This document shows positions 8,523 through 17,460 of a stretch of 64,000 bases of DNA, piece after piece. Within the stretch, counting starts at the first letter, position 1, and every line of letters begins with the position of its first letter. Both the position numbers and the translations under genes were made by a program. Source of the stretch: Hymenobacter aerilatus (lineage in GTDB: Bacteria; Bacteroidota; Bacteroidia; Cytophagales; Hymenobacteraceae); the NCBI RefSeq assembly GCF_022921095.1, contig NZ_CP095053.1, forward strand, positions 1,406,501-1,470,500, in the 5' to 3' direction. Under the pieces are notes generated by a model. The model searched no databases. It was not told the origin of the DNA and saw only the letters and a list, made by a program, of their open reading frames with translations.

Positions 8523-8577
8523 ATGGGGCATAAAAAACCCGAACGTCTTGGAGACGTTCGGGTTTTTTATGCCCCAT
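8523..8577 (-). terminator. Terminator of rhlE, 26-bp perfect stem
   Basis: Arms 8523-8548 and 8552-8577 are perfectly complementary over 26 bp, with a 3-base loop TGG. The stem core is AACCCGAACGTCT / AGACGTTCGGGTT. It lies 21 bases past the rhlE stop. Confidence 0.8.
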
Positions 8578-8598
8578 TGAGGTAGGAGCCTGACGAGC

Positions 8599-10011
8599 TT
8601 AACGCTGCCCGCCGCCGCTGCCGCCCCCCCGGAAACGACGACGGTTGCCTCCGCCACCGTTGCTGCCTGCCGTTGCGGGCCGGTTGCCGCCCGTGGCAGG
8701 GCGCGAGGAGCCGCTAGCGCTGGGTGCAGCGGTGCGGCTGGCCGCACCTTGCCCGCCAGAGCGCCCACCTTGGCCGCTGCCGCCCCGGCCAGGACGCGGC
8801 GGACGCCCCGCCGGACCTTTAGGCCGTTGAATGTTTTTGCCGCTGTGCAGCATCACGGGCTCTACGCTGGTAGTCTTATAAGGATGCTCAAACACAACGT
8901 CAATCTGACGCTTAATCAGGCGCTGAATGTCCTGCAGGTAGGCGCGCTCCTCATCTTCTACAAACGACAGCGCCATACCGTCGGCGCCGGCCCGGCCCGT
9001 GCGTCCAATGCGGTGCACGTAGGTTTCGGGCTCGTTGGGCATTTCGTAGTTGATAACGTGCGTCAGCTCATCCACGTCGATGCCGCGGGCCGCAATATCG
9101 GTGGCTACCAGCACGCGGGTAGTGCCGGCTTTAAAGTTGCTGAGCGCCCGCTGCCGGTGGTTCTGCGACTTGTTGCCGTGGATGGCCTCGGCCGGAATAT
9201 TCGCCTTTGCCAGCGTCTTCACCACGCGGTCGGCGCCGTGCTTGGTGCGCGTGAACACCAGTACGCGGCGGATGCTCTTATCGCCCAGCACGTGCTCAAG
9301 CAAGGCCGGCTTGTCATTCTTCTCTACCAAGTACACAGCCTGCGATACCGTATCGGCGGTGCTCGAAACGGGCGTAACAGCCACTTTCACCGGGTTGGGG
9401 CGCAGCAGCGAGTTGGCCAATTCCTGAATCTGACCCGGCATAGTAGCCGAGAAAAACAGCGTTTGCCGCTTAGCCGGCAGCTTGGGTAGAATGCGCTTGA
9501 TGTCGTGAATAAAGCCCATGTCCAGCATGCGGTCGGCCTCATCCAGCACAAACACTTCCAGGTGACGCAAGTCGATGTAGCCCTGGTTCATGAGGTCGAG
9601 CAGGCGGCCAGGGGTGGCAATCAGAACCTCCACGCCGCGCCGCAGCGCTTGCGTTTGGGGGAGCTGGCCTACCCCGCCAAAAATAACCGTGTGGCGCAGC
9701 TTCAGGTGCCGGCCATACGCGGCAAAGCTTTCCCCTATTTGAATGGCCAGCTCGCGGGTAGGCGTGAGCACCAAGCAGCGAATGCGGGAGTGGGAATGCT
9801 GCGCTACCTGCGCCGTTTGGTGCAGAATCTGTAGAATAGGAACCGTGAAAGCTGCCGTTTTGCCGGTGCCAGTTTGCGCCACGCCCAGTAGGTCGTGGCC
9901 TTCCAGTACCTGCGGAATGGCCTGCGCCTGAATAGGAGTAGGAGTCGTATACCCTTCCTCGTGCAAAGCGCGCAGGATAGGGTCAATCAGATTAAGTTCG
10001 TCGAAGGACAT
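8599..10011 (-). CDS. rhlE: DEAD-box ATP-dependent RNA helicase, RhlE type
   Basis: 470 aa. Q motif around [10 protein letters not shown] (24-33), Walker A AQTGTGKT (45-52), PTRELA, the DEAD box near residue 155, SAT, and [10 protein letters not shown] in the second RecA domain. From about residue 375 the tail is low-complexity, rich in Gly, Arg, Ser and Pro (RGG-like), as in RNA-binding tails of RhlE proteins. It unwinds short RNA duplexes in ribosome assembly, RNA decay and cold adaptation. It has its own terminator; its leader contains two small hairpins. Confidence 0.93.
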   Translation of the reverse strand: MSFDELNLIDPILRALHEEGYTTPTPIQAQAIPQVLEGHDLLGVAQTGTGKTAAFTVPILQILHQTAQVAQHSHSRIRCLVLTPTRELAIQIGESFAAYGRHLKLRHTVIFGGVGQLPQTQALRRGVEVLIATPGRLLDLMNQGYIDLRHLEVFVLDEADRMLDMGFIHDIKRILPKLPAKRQTLFFSATMPGQIQELANSLLRPNPVKVAVTPVSSTADTVSQAVYLVEKNDKPALLEHVLGDKSIRRVLVFTRTKHGADRVVKTLAKANIPAEAIHGNKSQNHRQRALSNFKAGTTRVLVATDIAARGIDVDELTHVINYEMPNEPETYVHRIGRTGRAGADGMALSFVEDEERAYLQDIQRLIKRQIDVVFEHPYKTTSVEPVMLHSGKNIQRPKGPAGRPPRPGRGGSGQGGRSGGQGAASRTAAPSASGSSRPATGGNRPATAGSNGGGGNRRRFRGGGSGGGQR

Positions 10012-10320
10012 TAAAAAAGGTAGGAAATGCCCGCGAACGGGCCACTGGCCACAAGCCAGCGCGTGAATAGAGCCCGCAAAGGTCGGAAGGTTTGCGGTAG
10101 AAATTGGTGCCCCTCAGAAAATCAAGCAGAACCAGACCACTAAAGCGGAGGCAAGCGGTAGTAAGGAAGACCGTAATGCACTTGATTAGCAGACTGCTAC
10201 TGACCCCAAAGGGTAGGAGGCTGTGCACATTGATACCTTGCCTACCGCAACACGACAAGCTACCGCCCGTTTTTGTTCGTATTGGCTGATAATCTTTCAA
10301 GAACCGTCTTTCTTCCAATC
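10012..10320. promoter_or_regulatory. Divergent leader region with two hairpins, 309 bases
   Basis: Between divergent rhlE and the NUDIX gene. Close to the rhlE start are GCCCG-CGAA-CGGGC (10029-10042) and CTGGC-CACAA-GCCAG (10045-10059), which would fold in the rhlE leader RNA. Nothing else recognisable. Confidence 0.4.
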
Positions 10321-10851
10321 ATGAAAATAACTGATCGAAAAATTGCCTACGATGGTCACTACAAGCTCAGCAAGCTTACGGTACAGGACGGCGACAAAGA
10401 ATTGCAACGGGAGCGTTTTGAGCCTGGGCAGGCCGTGGCCGCACTGGTATTTGACACTGAAAAAGAGAAGTTTTTGCTGGTGCGGCAGTATCGAGTAGGC
10501 GCCGAGGCCGACGTGCTGGAAATCGTGGCGGGCATGATTGACCCGGATGATAAAAATCCGGAAGAAGCGCTGCGCCGCGAAATACAGGAGGAACTGGGCT
10601 ACCCTACCGACACTCTAACTCCTATTGCTGAGGTGTACCCTTCACCCGGCAACTCCGCCGAGCGGCATTATATCTACTACGCCGAGGTAAGCAAGCAAAC
10701 GGAAGCCGGTGGTGGCGTAGCCAGCGAAAATGAACACCTCGAGCTGGTGGAACTGACAGCAGAGGAATTGTATAAGGAAAAGCTTCTGGACGCAAAAACA
10801 CTACTGGCTATACAATGGCACCAATTGTTTAAACAAAAGAATATATTATGA
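10321..10851 (+). CDS. NUDIX hydrolase, ADP-ribose pyrophosphatase-like
   Basis: 176 aa from the ATG at 10321, preferred over an upstream in-frame start because MKITDRKIAYDGHYKL fits the family N-terminus. It resembles NudF/NudK nucleotide-sugar pyrophosphatases, which hydrolyse ADP-ribose or GDP-mannose: FEPGQAVAALVFD, LLVRQYRVGAE, then a Nudix box containing GMIDPD and REIQEELGY. The box carries one extra residue between Gly and REIQEE and an Asp where the first Glu is usual; the metal-binding REIQEE core is intact. It converges on the next gene, with a shared terminator. Confidence 0.85.
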   Translation: MKITDRKIAYDGHYKLSKLTVQDGDKELQRERFEPGQAVAALVFDTEKEKFLLVRQYRVGAEADVLEIVAGMIDPDDKNPEEALRREIQEELGYPTDTLTPIAEVYPSPGNSAERHYIYYAEVSKQTEAGGGVASENEHLELVELTAEELYKEKLLDAKTLLAIQWHQLFKQKNIL

Positions 10852-10882
10852 TGAGTCTCTATAGTATATAACATTTGTATAA

Positions 10883-10934
10883 AAACAAGCACCCCGTGTC
10901 ACCTAAACTCTCAGGTGGCACGGGATGCTTGTTT
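10883..10934. terminator. Bidirectional terminator between convergent genes
   Basis: AAACAAGCA (10883-10891), CCCGTG and CACCT pair with AGGTG, CACGGG and TGCTTGTTT (to 10934), with two single mismatches. Serves the NUDIX gene and the secreted-protein gene on the other strand. Confidence 0.7.
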
Positions 10935-10956
10935 AGTGAAAACAATGGTTGATCTA

Positions 10957-11514
10957 TTATTGTGTGCTTACAATATATTCAAAGTCTTGCTTTAGCTTTG
11001 CATCATTAAGTGTCACATATACTAACTGTTGATCCTCTATTTTAACAAATGATATAGATTGTTTACTCATATATAAATCCCGGTTCCAGAAGCGGCCTTG
11101 CCCCTCAGGAAGGGCAGGTATAGTTAGCAGCTCTTTACCTGCTTTATCACGAGCGGTAACACTGAGCAGGGCCGGATCGGCGTTCTGGGCGCCACGCCGA
11201 TACATGGTAACTACCAACATACCGCCAGCCGGCAAAGCCTGAAATCGACGCTGGTACGTGCTGTCGGCCCAGTTATTCAGGCGGCGCAGTTCCGTAATTT
11301 CTGTGAGTAGCTCGGCGTAGGGGCGGTAGGCGAGGCGCGTAACGGAAGCACTGATTTCAGCGTCCTCGTCGGTGTTCTTGGTTACGTTGAGTACGTAAGC
11401 GCACTCTTCGTCTTTCTTGGGGCGCAGGTATTTTTTGCGCGGTGTGCCCGGCAGCATTTGGGCAGAGGCTTCAAAGCTGATAACGCCAGCCAGTAACAGT
11501 AGATAATGTTTCAT
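10957..11514 (-). CDS. Secreted hypothetical protein, 185 aa
   Basis: Start set at the ATG at 11514, giving the signal peptide MKHYLLLLAGVISFEASAQ; seven extra in-frame codons upstream would spoil it. The mature protein has no cysteine motif and no membrane segment, and appears beta-rich: a central YRPYAELLTEITELRRLNNW and LPAGGMLVVTMYRRGAQ, ending FEYIVSTQ. Probably periplasmic or exported. The family is not recognised. Transcribed alone, converging on the NUDIX gene. Confidence 0.65.
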   Translation of the reverse strand: MKHYLLLLAGVISFEASAQMLPGTPRKKYLRPKKDEECAYVLNVTKNTDEDAEISASVTRLAYRPYAELLTEITELRRLNNWADSTYQRRFQALPAGGMLVVTMYRRGAQNADPALLSVTARDKAGKELLTIPALPEGQGRFWNRDLYMSKQSISFVKIEDQQLVYVTLNDAKLKQDFEYIVSTQ

Positions 11515-11825
11515 AAGACAACACAGGTCAAACACACAGTGGTTTATTGGGAAAAGACAAATATACGAAAGCTAGTACTGTGACTTATTATGAGATTTAT
11601 ATACCTAATTTCATAAAATAGGGCTTAAATGCTCTGTGTAGATTTACAAGGTAATGATAAGTAGAACGCGATATTGTACAAATAATAGGTCGAGTAGGAA
11701 TCTTGCGGCAAGCTGGTGCTGCCAGCAACGCATCGATAAACATAGCCAAGTGATAAAGTAGGCATAACTATGAGGTAATGGTAGGGTGAGTCCTTTGCGC
11801 ATCCTTTCATACAACCACTCCTTAT

Positions 11826-13292
11826 ATGTTCCTAAACCGCTACGCTTTGACTTCTAAGCTGCCGGCGCTTCTTGTACTGGCACTGCTAGGCTGCAACGAC
11901 GACAACAACTCTGCTGACTCGGCCCCGGAAGTGCAGCTACAGGCGTATTCCGTAAATCCAGCGCTGGTAAAGACGTTGTCGGGCTTCGAGAGCCTGGAAA
12001 TCCTACCCCTGATCAGCTCCGACGATAAGCTGCCCGAATCGCCGGACTTTATCTTCGGCGCCCAGCCTGACGGCTCGGGGCTGCTGAGAAACCCAAACGG
12101 GGAGGGCTACGTGCTCATCAACAACCACGAGATTATGTGGTCGGTGTCGCGGGTGTATCTGGACAAGACGTTTAAGCCTGTGAAGGGCGAGTATATCCTG
12201 GATGGCGACGGCGGGGGCTTCCGGCTGTGCTCGGCTACGCTGGCTACCCCACAGGAGCACGGCTTTGGCCCTACCTTCCTGACAGCCGGCGAAACCGACG
12301 GCGAATCGATGGTGCACGCGCTGGACCCGCTGGGCCCCATCAACAAGAAAGACCGGAGCCGTATGCTGCCGGCCTTGGGTAAGGCCTCTATGGAAAACGC
12401 CGTGCCCCTACCCAAAGACGCCTACCCCGGCAAGACCATGATTATCATTGGCGAGGACAACAGCGACGGGCAGCTGGTGGCCTACCTGAGCAATACGGTG
12501 GGCGACCTGCAAAACGGCAAGCTCTATTTCTTGAAGCGTACCAACGGCAACCCCGTGGAGACGGACATGGTAGCCGGCCAGCAGTACGACGTGGAGTTTG
12601 TGGAAATCGACAATGCCAAGACGTCGACAGGAGCGCAGATTGCCGCGCAGTCGCTGACGAAAAGCGCTATTCAGTTTGCGCGGGTAGAGGACATCGACTA
12701 CCGCAAGGGCGGCAACGGCGCCGGCCGTGAGCTGTACTTCACGGCCACTGGCGTCAGCCAGAGCAATAAGGTGACGCCAGTAACAGGCAAGACGATGTGG
12801 GGGCGCGTGTACCGCCTACAGCTGGATGCCAGCAATGCACTGAAGGGTAAGCTGGAAGTGGTGGCCGATGGCAGCACCGACCCCGGCAACAGTATTGTGA
12901 ACCCCGACAACCTGTGCGTCACCCAGAACTTTGTCTACATTCAGGAAGACGGCGACTCCTATTATAAGGAGAACAAGCACGACGGCCGCGTGTGGCAGTA
13001 CAACATCGGCAACAAGCAACTGAAGCCGATGCTGGAAATGGACCACCGCCGCAACGACCCTACCTTTCAGGCCAAATACAACAAAAGCAACGACACCCGC
13101 CTGAGCAGCTGGGAGTACGGCGCCATGCAGGATATCTCCGACATCGTGGGTGTGCCCAATACCTTCCTGCTCAACCTGCATCCGCACACCTGGCAGGACG
13201 ATAAGTACCTAAACGCCGACGGCTCCAACGAAACCCGCAACAAAAACAAGGAGGGTGGCCAGGTAGTGATTGTGCGCGGCGTGCAACAGTAA
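11826..13292 (+). CDS. PhoX-like (DUF839) beta-propeller lipoprotein
   Basis: 488 aa, with a signal ending in ALLGC (Cys near residue 23), so a lipoprotein. The body resembles PhoX-type alkaline phosphatases, calcium/iron-dependent six-bladed propellers: GEGYVLINNHE near 95, TDGESMVHALDP, GRELYFTATG, and NPDNLCVT followed by YIQEDGDS near the C-terminal part, where PhoX has its PDN...EDG signature. If it is active it would release phosphate from phosphomonoesters at the cell surface. Identification rests on these motifs only. It is followed, 88 bases on, by the di-haem peroxidase gene on the same strand. Confidence 0.6.
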   Translation: MFLNRYALTSKLPALLVLALLGCNDDNNSADSAPEVQLQAYSVNPALVKTLSGFESLEILPLISSDDKLPESPDFIFGAQPDGSGLLRNPNGEGYVLINNHEIMWSVSRVYLDKTFKPVKGEYILDGDGGGFRLCSATLATPQEHGFGPTFLTAGETDGESMVHALDPLGPINKKDRSRMLPALGKASMENAVPLPKDAYPGKTMIIIGEDNSDGQLVAYLSNTVGDLQNGKLYFLKRTNGNPVETDMVAGQQYDVEFVEIDNAKTSTGAQIAAQSLTKSAIQFARVEDIDYRKGGNGAGRELYFTATGVSQSNKVTPVTGKTMWGRVYRLQLDASNALKGKLEVVADGSTDPGNSIVNPDNLCVTQNFVYIQEDGDSYYKENKHDGRVWQYNIGNKQLKPMLEMDHRRNDPTFQAKYNKSNDTRLSSWEYGAMQDISDIVGVPNTFLLNLHPHTWQDDKYLNADGSNETRNKNKEGGQVVIVRGVQQ

Positions 13293-13341
13293 AGCCAGCC
13301 GCAAGAAATAGCTCCTGCCACGTATTGTCTGATTTTCTAAA

Positions 13342-13373
13342 AAGCCCCCTACCAGGTCTACTGGTAGGGGGCT
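13342..13373. terminator. Hairpin between PhoX-like and peroxidase genes
   Basis: AGCCCCCTACCAG (13342-13354) pairs with CTGGTAGGGGGCT (13361-13373) around a 6-base loop. There is an A-run before it but no U-run after it on the plus strand, so it may attenuate rather than fully end transcription; the peroxidase start is only 7 bases away. Confidence 0.5.
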
Positions 13374-13380
13374 CACTGCT

Positions 13381-15273
13381 ATGTCGCTTCGCGCTTTCTA
13401 TTACATGCTTCACGCATTGTTTGTAGGCTACCTACGGTGGGTAGCCATAGGGGTAGCCCTGGGTATCTGGCTGCTGGCGGCCTGCACCTCCTCGGGGCCG
13501 GCTACGGCACCTGCGCCGAGCCCTACCCAACTGGTGCACCAGCACGTGGCCCACAACCTGGATACGCTGCTCTGGCACGTAGAGCACCAACTGCTCCCAC
13601 TCGCCCAGCGCACCCCGGTGCCCACCGATTCGTTGCGCCAACGCTTCCGGGCGTGTCGGCTGTTATACAAGCGGGTGGAGCCGTTCACCGAGTACTTTAT
13701 GCCCGGCACGGCCCGGTTGCTGAACGGACCACCCATAGGCGAAATTGAAGTAGCCGAAAACAAGCAGTTTGATCCGGCGGGCCTGCAGGTGATAGAGGAG
13801 CATCTCTACCCCGAGGTAGACCCAAGCCAACAGTCCGAGCTGGTGCGGGAAGTGAAAAAGCTGCGGCAGGAGCTGCGCCGCGCCCAAACGGTGTGGCAGG
13901 TGCTGGAGTTTACCGATGCGCACGTATTCGACGTGCTGCGCCAGCAAGTGTTTCGGGTGGTGGCGTTGGGCATCACGGGGTTCGATACGCCGCTGACGCC
14001 CGATGCTGCCCTACCCGAAGCCGCAACGGCCGTGGCGGCGTTGCGCCCGGTGCTGGCCTATTACGCACCCACCGATACGAGCGCCGCGGCAGCTCGCACG
14101 CGCTACGCCGCGGCCCAGCAGGCCCTGACCCAGGCCGAACGCTACCTGCGGCAGGGGGTAGGGTTTGCCGAGTTCGACCGGATGGCGTTTATCACCGGCT
14201 ACACCAATCCGTTGGGTAGGGCCTTGTTGGCGTGCCAGCGCGGGTTGGGCATTGCGCCTTTTCAGGAAGTGCGGGCCCTGCGCCCCGATGCCGCTACCCT
14301 GTTCGACTCGGCCGCATTCAACCCCGATTTCTACGCGCCCACAGCGGCGCAGTACCGCACCGCGGCCCGTGTGGCGCTGGGTCGCCGCCTGTTTCATGAC
14401 CCGGTGCTGTCGCGCAGCAACACGCGCTCCTGCGCTAGTTGCCACCAACCAGCCAAGGCGTTTACCGATGGCCTAGCGAAAAACGTAACCCTGACCGAGA
14501 CGGGCCTCGTGCACCGCAACACGCCTACTATTCTCAACGCAGCCTTGCAGGCCGGGCAGTTCTACGACCTGCGCGCCACTACCCTCGAAAACCAGGCCGT
14601 GGATGTAGTTGGCAACCGCGACGAGATGCACGGCTCGCTGGAAAGCGCCGCCCGCGACCTGCAACGCCAACCTGCGTACGTGCAGCTGTTTCTGGGAGCC
14701 TTCCCGGAAGACCCCGCCGGCCGCATCAACCCCGTACAGATTCAGACGGCGCTGGCCAGCTACGAACGGTCTTTGGTAGCGCTCAACTCGCGCTTCGATC
14801 AGTACGTGCGCGGCCGTCGCGCGGCGCTCAACGCGCAGGAAATTCAGGGCTTCAACCTCTTTATGGGCAAAGCCAAGTGTGGTACCTGCCACTTTGCGCC
14901 GCTGTTCAACGGCACGGTGCCACCGGGCTTCACCAAAACGGAATCGGAGGTGCTGGGCGTGCCGGCTACCCCGGCCGCACAGCGCCTCGACCCTGATCTG
15001 GGCCGCTACGCCCATACGCAGTTAGAACAGCTGCGCCACGCATTCAAAACGCCTACCGTGCGCAACGTGGCCCGTACGGCCCCTTACATGCACAATGGGG
15101 CCTACCGCACCCTAGAGCAGGTTATTACTTTTTATAATGAAGGGGGTGGGCGCGGCTTAGGGTTGACGGTGGAGAATCAAACCTTATCGGATGAAAAGCT
15201 CCATCTGACGACGGCAGAGCAGCAAGCCATTCAGGCCTTTTTGCTGGCCCTGACGGATACACCGTTGCATTAA
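13381..15273 (+). CDS. Di-haem cytochrome c peroxidase-like lipoprotein with N-terminal extension
   Basis: 630 aa. N-terminal membrane-targeting segment ending LLAAC, so probably a lipoprotein. Residues about 45-300 form a helix-rich region I cannot name. From about 320 it is a CcpA/MauG-family peroxidase with two haem c sites, CASCH (about 351-355) and CGTCH (about 500-504), plus FKTPTVRNVARTAPYMHNGA. Such proteins reduce H2O2 or do related oxidations in the periplasm. The extension makes it about twice the size of a plain CcpA. An alternative start is the ATG eight codons further in. The upstream PhoX-like gene may be co-transcribed. Confidence 0.85.
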   Translation: MSLRAFYYMLHALFVGYLRWVAIGVALGIWLLAACTSSGPATAPAPSPTQLVHQHVAHNLDTLLWHVEHQLLPLAQRTPVPTDSLRQRFRACRLLYKRVEPFTEYFMPGTARLLNGPPIGEIEVAENKQFDPAGLQVIEEHLYPEVDPSQQSELVREVKKLRQELRRAQTVWQVLEFTDAHVFDVLRQQVFRVVALGITGFDTPLTPDAALPEAATAVAALRPVLAYYAPTDTSAAAARTRYAAAQQALTQAERYLRQGVGFAEFDRMAFITGYTNPLGRALLACQRGLGIAPFQEVRALRPDAATLFDSAAFNPDFYAPTAAQYRTAARVALGRRLFHDPVLSRSNTRSCASCHQPAKAFTDGLAKNVTLTETGLVHRNTPTILNAALQAGQFYDLRATTLENQAVDVVGNRDEMHGSLESAARDLQRQPAYVQLFLGAFPEDPAGRINPVQIQTALASYERSLVALNSRFDQYVRGRRAALNAQEIQGFNLFMGKAKCGTCHFAPLFNGTVPPGFTKTESEVLGVPATPAAQRLDPDLGRYAHTQLEQLRHAFKTPTVRNVARTAPYMHNGAYRTLEQVITFYNEGGGRGLGLTVENQTLSDEKLHLTTAEQQAIQAFLLALTDTPLH

Positions 15274-15362
15274 CAAATGATAAACGGGAGGATTGGGAAA
15301 CAGGTAAAAGTCTATCTTGCTACCCTACTAGGCAATCTGCTTGCTATCCTTCTTATTTCTCA

Positions 15363-16799
15363 ATGCTGCTAACTATCACGACCACCCACCAGCCCGCTAC
15401 CGATCTAGGCTACCTATTACACAAGAACCCCGCCCGCTTGCAGTCGGTGGATATTGCCTACGGGCAGGCGCACGTGTTCTACCCCGAAGCTACGGCCGAG
15501 CGCTGCACCGCCGCCCTGCTGCTCGACATTGACCCCATTGCGCTGGTGCGCAACCACCGCGGGCCGGCCGGTGAGGGCTTTGCTTTGGAGCAGTACGTCA
15601 ACGACCGGCCCTACGCTGCGTCGTCGTTTCTGAGCACTGCCTTGGCCAAGGCCTTCAATACGGCCATGAACGGCACCTGCAAGGACCGCCCCGAGCTGCC
15701 CGACGTGCTGCTGCCGCTGGAAGCCACCGTAGCTGCCCTACCCGCCACCAGCGCCGAGCAGCTTCAGCGCCTGTTTGCGCCCTTGGGCTATGAGATGGAA
15801 GTGGAGGAGCATCCGCTCGATCCTACCGTGTCGCAGTGGGGCGCCAGCCGCTACCACACGCTACACCTGCGCCACCCGGCTCTGCGTCTGCGCGACCTGC
15901 TAAGCCACCTCTACGTGCTCATTCCGGTGCTCGACCGCGGCGACAAGCACTACTGGATAAGTCAGGACGAGGCCGAAAAGCTGCTGCGCCGGGGTGCCGA
16001 GTGGTTGCCGGGGCACCCCGACCGGGAGTTTATTACGCGGCGCTACCTGCGCTTTGCTGAGTTTGTGAACCCTACCCTGCGGCGGTTGCTGGCCCTGGAT
16101 GCCGAGGCCTCGGACGATGCGCCGGAACTGGAACCACTCGTTGAAGTAACTGCTACTGCGGAAGCTGCTACCGCACCCGTTGAAACCGCCGCCAAGCAAA
16201 ACCTGCACGATCTGCGCCTGGATCGTGTGGCCGACGAAATTCGTCAGCTAGGCGCGAAACGGGTACTGGATTTGGGGTGTGGAGAGGGCAAGCTGACGCG
16301 CCGGCTGTTAAAAAATAGTCAGATTGAGCACGTACTGGCTATGGACGTATCGTGGCGGGAGCTGGAGCGAGCCCAGCAGCGCCTGCACGTGGCCGAAATG
16401 CCTCCGCGCCAGCGCGAGCGGCTTACTCTCACGCAAGGCTCCGTGCTCTACCACGACCCGCGCCTAGCCGGCTACGACGCGGCCGCCGTGGTCGAAGTCA
16501 TCGAGCACCTCGACGATAGCCGGTTGGCGGCGTTTGAGGAAGTCGTCTTTGCTCGCGCCCGCCCCGGCGCCGTGCTCGTCACCACCCCCAACGCCGACTA
16601 CAACCAACGCTACGAATCCCTCTCCGCCGGCGACTTCCGCCACCATGACCACCGCTTTGAATGGACGCGGGCGCAGTTCACCGCCTGGGCCGAAGGAGTG
16701 GCCGCGCGCCACGGCTACCGCGTGCGCCTGGAGCCGTTAGGTCCGGAAGAGGCGGAGGTAGGAGCCCCGTCGCAGCTAGCGGTGTTTGAGGTAGGGTAG
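15363..16799 (+). CDS. hen1: Hen1: RNA 3'-terminal ribose 2'-O-methyltransferase
   Basis: 478 aa, the size of bacterial Hen1. Residues 1 to about 245 match the Hen1 N-terminal domain known to activate the partner ligase; the C-terminal half is an AdoMet methyltransferase with VLDLGCGEGKLTRRLL (about 300). The metal-binding residues are in place: E378, E381, H382 (VEVIEHLDD) and H430 (in RHHDHRFEW), with the same spacing as in Clostridium thermocellum Hen1. It methylates the 3'-end of cleaved RNA before Pnkp seals it, making the repaired junction resistant to re-cleavage. pnkp lies 1.1 kb downstream, separated by two antisense genes. Confidence 0.93.
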   Translation: MLLTITTTHQPATDLGYLLHKNPARLQSVDIAYGQAHVFYPEATAERCTAALLLDIDPIALVRNHRGPAGEGFALEQYVNDRPYAASSFLSTALAKAFNTAMNGTCKDRPELPDVLLPLEATVAALPATSAEQLQRLFAPLGYEMEVEEHPLDPTVSQWGASRYHTLHLRHPALRLRDLLSHLYVLIPVLDRGDKHYWISQDEAEKLLRRGAEWLPGHPDREFITRRYLRFAEFVNPTLRRLLALDAEASDDAPELEPLVEVTATAEAATAPVETAAKQNLHDLRLDRVADEIRQLGAKRVLDLGCGEGKLTRRLLKNSQIEHVLAMDVSWRELERAQQRLHVAEMPPRQRERLTLTQGSVLYHDPRLAGYDAAAVVEVIEHLDDSRLAAFEEVVFARARPGAVLVTTPNADYNQRYESLSAGDFRHHDHRFEWTRAQFTAWAEGVAARHGYRVRLEPLGPEEAEVGAPSQLAVFEVG

Positions 16800-16838
16800 G
16801 CATTACTGCGTTTTGCTCCGGTTGTACTGTATAGCGAG

Positions 16839-16853
16839 GGCCGCGTAGCGGCC
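16839..16853. repeat. Small palindrome GGCCGC-GTA-GCGGCC
   Basis: A 6-bp stem downstream of hen1, followed near 16894 by a partial echo (GCCGCGTAGC). It may be a repetitive extragenic palindrome and may help end hen1 transcription; there is no U-run. Confidence 0.35.
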
Positions 16854-16919
16854 ACAGGTTTGTAGAAACGTACACATTGAACAACCGCGCCGCGTAGCAG
16901 TGCAAGAAACGCTGCTGGC

Positions 16920-17411
16920 CTATTGAGTTATTCTATCAAGTACAGCTTGTGCGTCTTTGGGCTGAAGAATGACGATTTTACAGAGCGGGTACGAACTGAT
17001 TTCACTTTCGTCGTCATAAAACAAAAACATTGCGCGACCTTCTACTAGTATGAGAGGAGCATTAGAGCCGTTAGGACACTCTATATACACCCACTCTAAA
17101 CGCGCAAGATTCTGCTTTACTTTTCTGTACGTAAGCTTGTTGTCTATCCAGCTTAAGTCAAAATACTGTGTTGATGTATTTGGCTTGATGCGCCAAGCTT
17201 GAATAATAAGTTGATTGAGCCCTATGTAAAAATCATTTTCAAAGTAAAATTCAATGTTGTCTACATCTAAAAGAGGCCTGTTCTCTAGTCGATGCTCTTG
17301 AATAAGCTGAAAAGAATTAGGTAGGATTTGAGTAATAGCATCCTCATTCATGCCCCAATAGAGTGGACTAATGTCAGCTTCTTTGATAATCCTTTCTATG
17401 GATATTGTCAC
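16920..17411 (-). CDS. Hypothetical protein, 163 aa, AT-rich
   Basis: A soluble acidic protein with motifs ADISPLYWGMNEDAITQILP near the N-terminus and LLDVDNIEFYFENDFYIGL in the middle; no signal peptide. It is visibly more AT-rich than hen1 and pnkp on either side and runs against them. The fold is unknown to me; the WGMNEDAITQILP segment is reminiscent of small immunity-like or SMI1-like proteins but I cannot assign it. Probably transcribed from a promoter of its own, or with the HAD gene 49 bases upstream. Confidence 0.6.
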   Translation of the reverse strand: MTISIERIIKEADISPLYWGMNEDAITQILPNSFQLIQEHRLENRPLLDVDNIEFYFENDFYIGLNQLIIQAWRIKPNTSTQYFDLSWIDNKLTYRKVKQNLARLEWVYIECPNGSNAPLILVEGRAMFLFYDDESEISSYPLCKIVILQPKDAQAVLDRITQ

Positions 17412-17460
17412 GGATGAAGACTATAAGTAGCGGAGTATAAGAGATGGTAGGATTTTCTTC

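Noticed and set aside
8454..8768. Upstream extension of the 158-residue protein (to 263 residues)
   Set aside because: Would translate through the rhlE terminator and overlap rhlE; the internal ATG at 8453 is a better start.
11625..11810. 61-residue minus-strand ORF between two genes
   Set aside because: No signal, start context or family; AT-rich spacer.
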